Shown piece after piece: positions 63,670 to 64,000 of a stretch of DNA of 64,000 nt (positions are counted from its first letter, which is position 1; every line of letters begins with the position of its first letter). Below the pieces are notes generated by a model. It had not been told where the DNA came from. It did not search any database and worked only from the letters and a program-made list of their open reading frames with translations. This DNA comes from Flavitalea plasmicola (GTDB lineage: Bacteria; Bacteroidota; Bacteroidia; Chitinophagales; Chitinophagaceae), in contig NZ_JAUOTO010000009.1 of the NCBI RefSeq assembly GCF_030546645.1, positions 358,728-422,727 of the forward strand, given 5' to 3'. Position numbers and translations under genes: made by a program.

Positions 63670-64000
63670 ACAGGGGAGGAGGGGAACGATGGGGAAGGAG
63701 CCGGTGATGAGATGGGTCGGAGGGACGGAAAGGAAAGGTCGGAGGGAGGAAAGGATGGACCGGTGGAAAGGAAAGGAAGGGTCGGAGGGAAAGAAAGAAG
63801 CGGTCAGTGAAGGAAAGAAGAGGCCGGTGGAAAGGAAAGGATGGGTCGGAGCGTCGGAAAGGATGGGTCGGAAAGAAGAGGGCGGTGGAAAAGACATTAG
63901 AGGTCGGTGGGACGTGACGGAAGGGTCGGAGGGAGGAAAGGATGGACCGGTGGAAAGGAAAGGAAGGGTCGGAGGGAAAGAAAGAAGCGGTCAGTGAAGG
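63670..64000. repeat. Purine-rich repeat region with perfect 77-bp direct repeat
   Basis: The plus strand is almost only A and G over more than 300 bases, built from shuffled short modules (GGTCGGAGGGA, GGAAAGGATGG, CCGGTGGAAAGGAAAGGA). A perfect 77-bp copy at 63737-63813 recurs at 63924-64000 and runs to the window edge. The 532-base stretch after pckA has no convincing gene; frames in it are translations of the repeat. Confidence 0.9.

Noticed and set aside
63586..63997. Open frames on both strands in the purine-rich tail region
   Set aside because: They only translate the repeat modules; composition is almost entirely Gly/Arg/Lys/Glu on one strand and Pro/Ser/Phe/Leu on the other.
1..64000. 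Insertion sequences, prophage or integrative element
   Set aside because: No transposase, integrase, phage gene or tRNA-flanked direct repeat was seen; the repeats present are tandem or heptad arrays.

Overview
The window reads as a chromosomal segment of a Bacteroidota bacterium, most likely of the Chitinophagaceae. The evidence is type IX secretion (T9SS) sorting domains of both type A and type B, two PorP/SprF-family outer-membrane proteins, long PKD-repeat surface proteins, many GTG/TTG starts without clear Shine-Dalgarno sequences, and several promoters of the Bacteroidota form TTTG-N19-TANNTTTG. No rRNA, tRNA, transposase, phage gene or CRISPR array was found. The family assignment is inference.

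Layout. 1-5741: 3' part of a giant secreted protein joining an alpha/beta-hydrolase, RCC1-like blades, PKD domains in six 285-bp tandem DNA repeats, and a type A sorting tail. 5801-9810: a methyltransferase, a glycosyltransferase and a GT-C-like membrane glycosyltransferase. 10052-11269: a compact exosortase module consisting of a small secreted substrate candidate with a C-terminal sorting tail, an exosortase with Cys/Arg/His, and a small accessory membrane protein. 11283-14935: a minus-strand operon predicted to make polyprenyl-phospho-arabinose (UbiA-type phosphoribosyltransferase, DprE1-like oxidase, DprE2-like reductase, HAD phosphatase). 15067-16779: a second GT-C-like protein, divergent from that operon. 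Together 8.3-16.8 kb looks like an envelope-glycan and sorting island and is the most novel part of the window.

16808-28270: recG, two tandem 1,250-residue beta-propeller/PKD proteins with type B sorting domains, a PorP/SprF protein and a small beta-barrel protein. 28271-38517: housekeeping and metabolic genes (two LOG-family proteins, a sodium/solute symporter, an O-methyltransferase, a glucosaminidase with LysM domains, hpt, a VWA protein, grpE-dnaJ, rlmI). 38940-45386: a second T9SS module (small type A protein, peroxiredoxin, PorP/SprF, a 1,472-residue PKD protein). 45463-63468: a lipoprotein, M32 carboxypeptidase, MG2/TonB-plug protein, Nif3-like protein, zinc-ribbon coiled-coil protein, TPR protein, recN, fabI, DUF2795 protein, two ABC ATPases, a cobalamin adenosyltransferase, gatC, trpS, a deoxynucleoside kinase and pckA.

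Repeats are a second theme. A 7-bp-period array (RAGCTGC-like heptads) begins at or just after the stop codon of several plus-strand genes. In three places between convergent genes it has an inverted second arm and could act as a transcription-end hairpin; one copy lies inside a coding sequence. A 44-bp tandem array lies at 56991-57211, and a purine-rich region with a perfect 77-bp direct repeat fills the last 340 bases.
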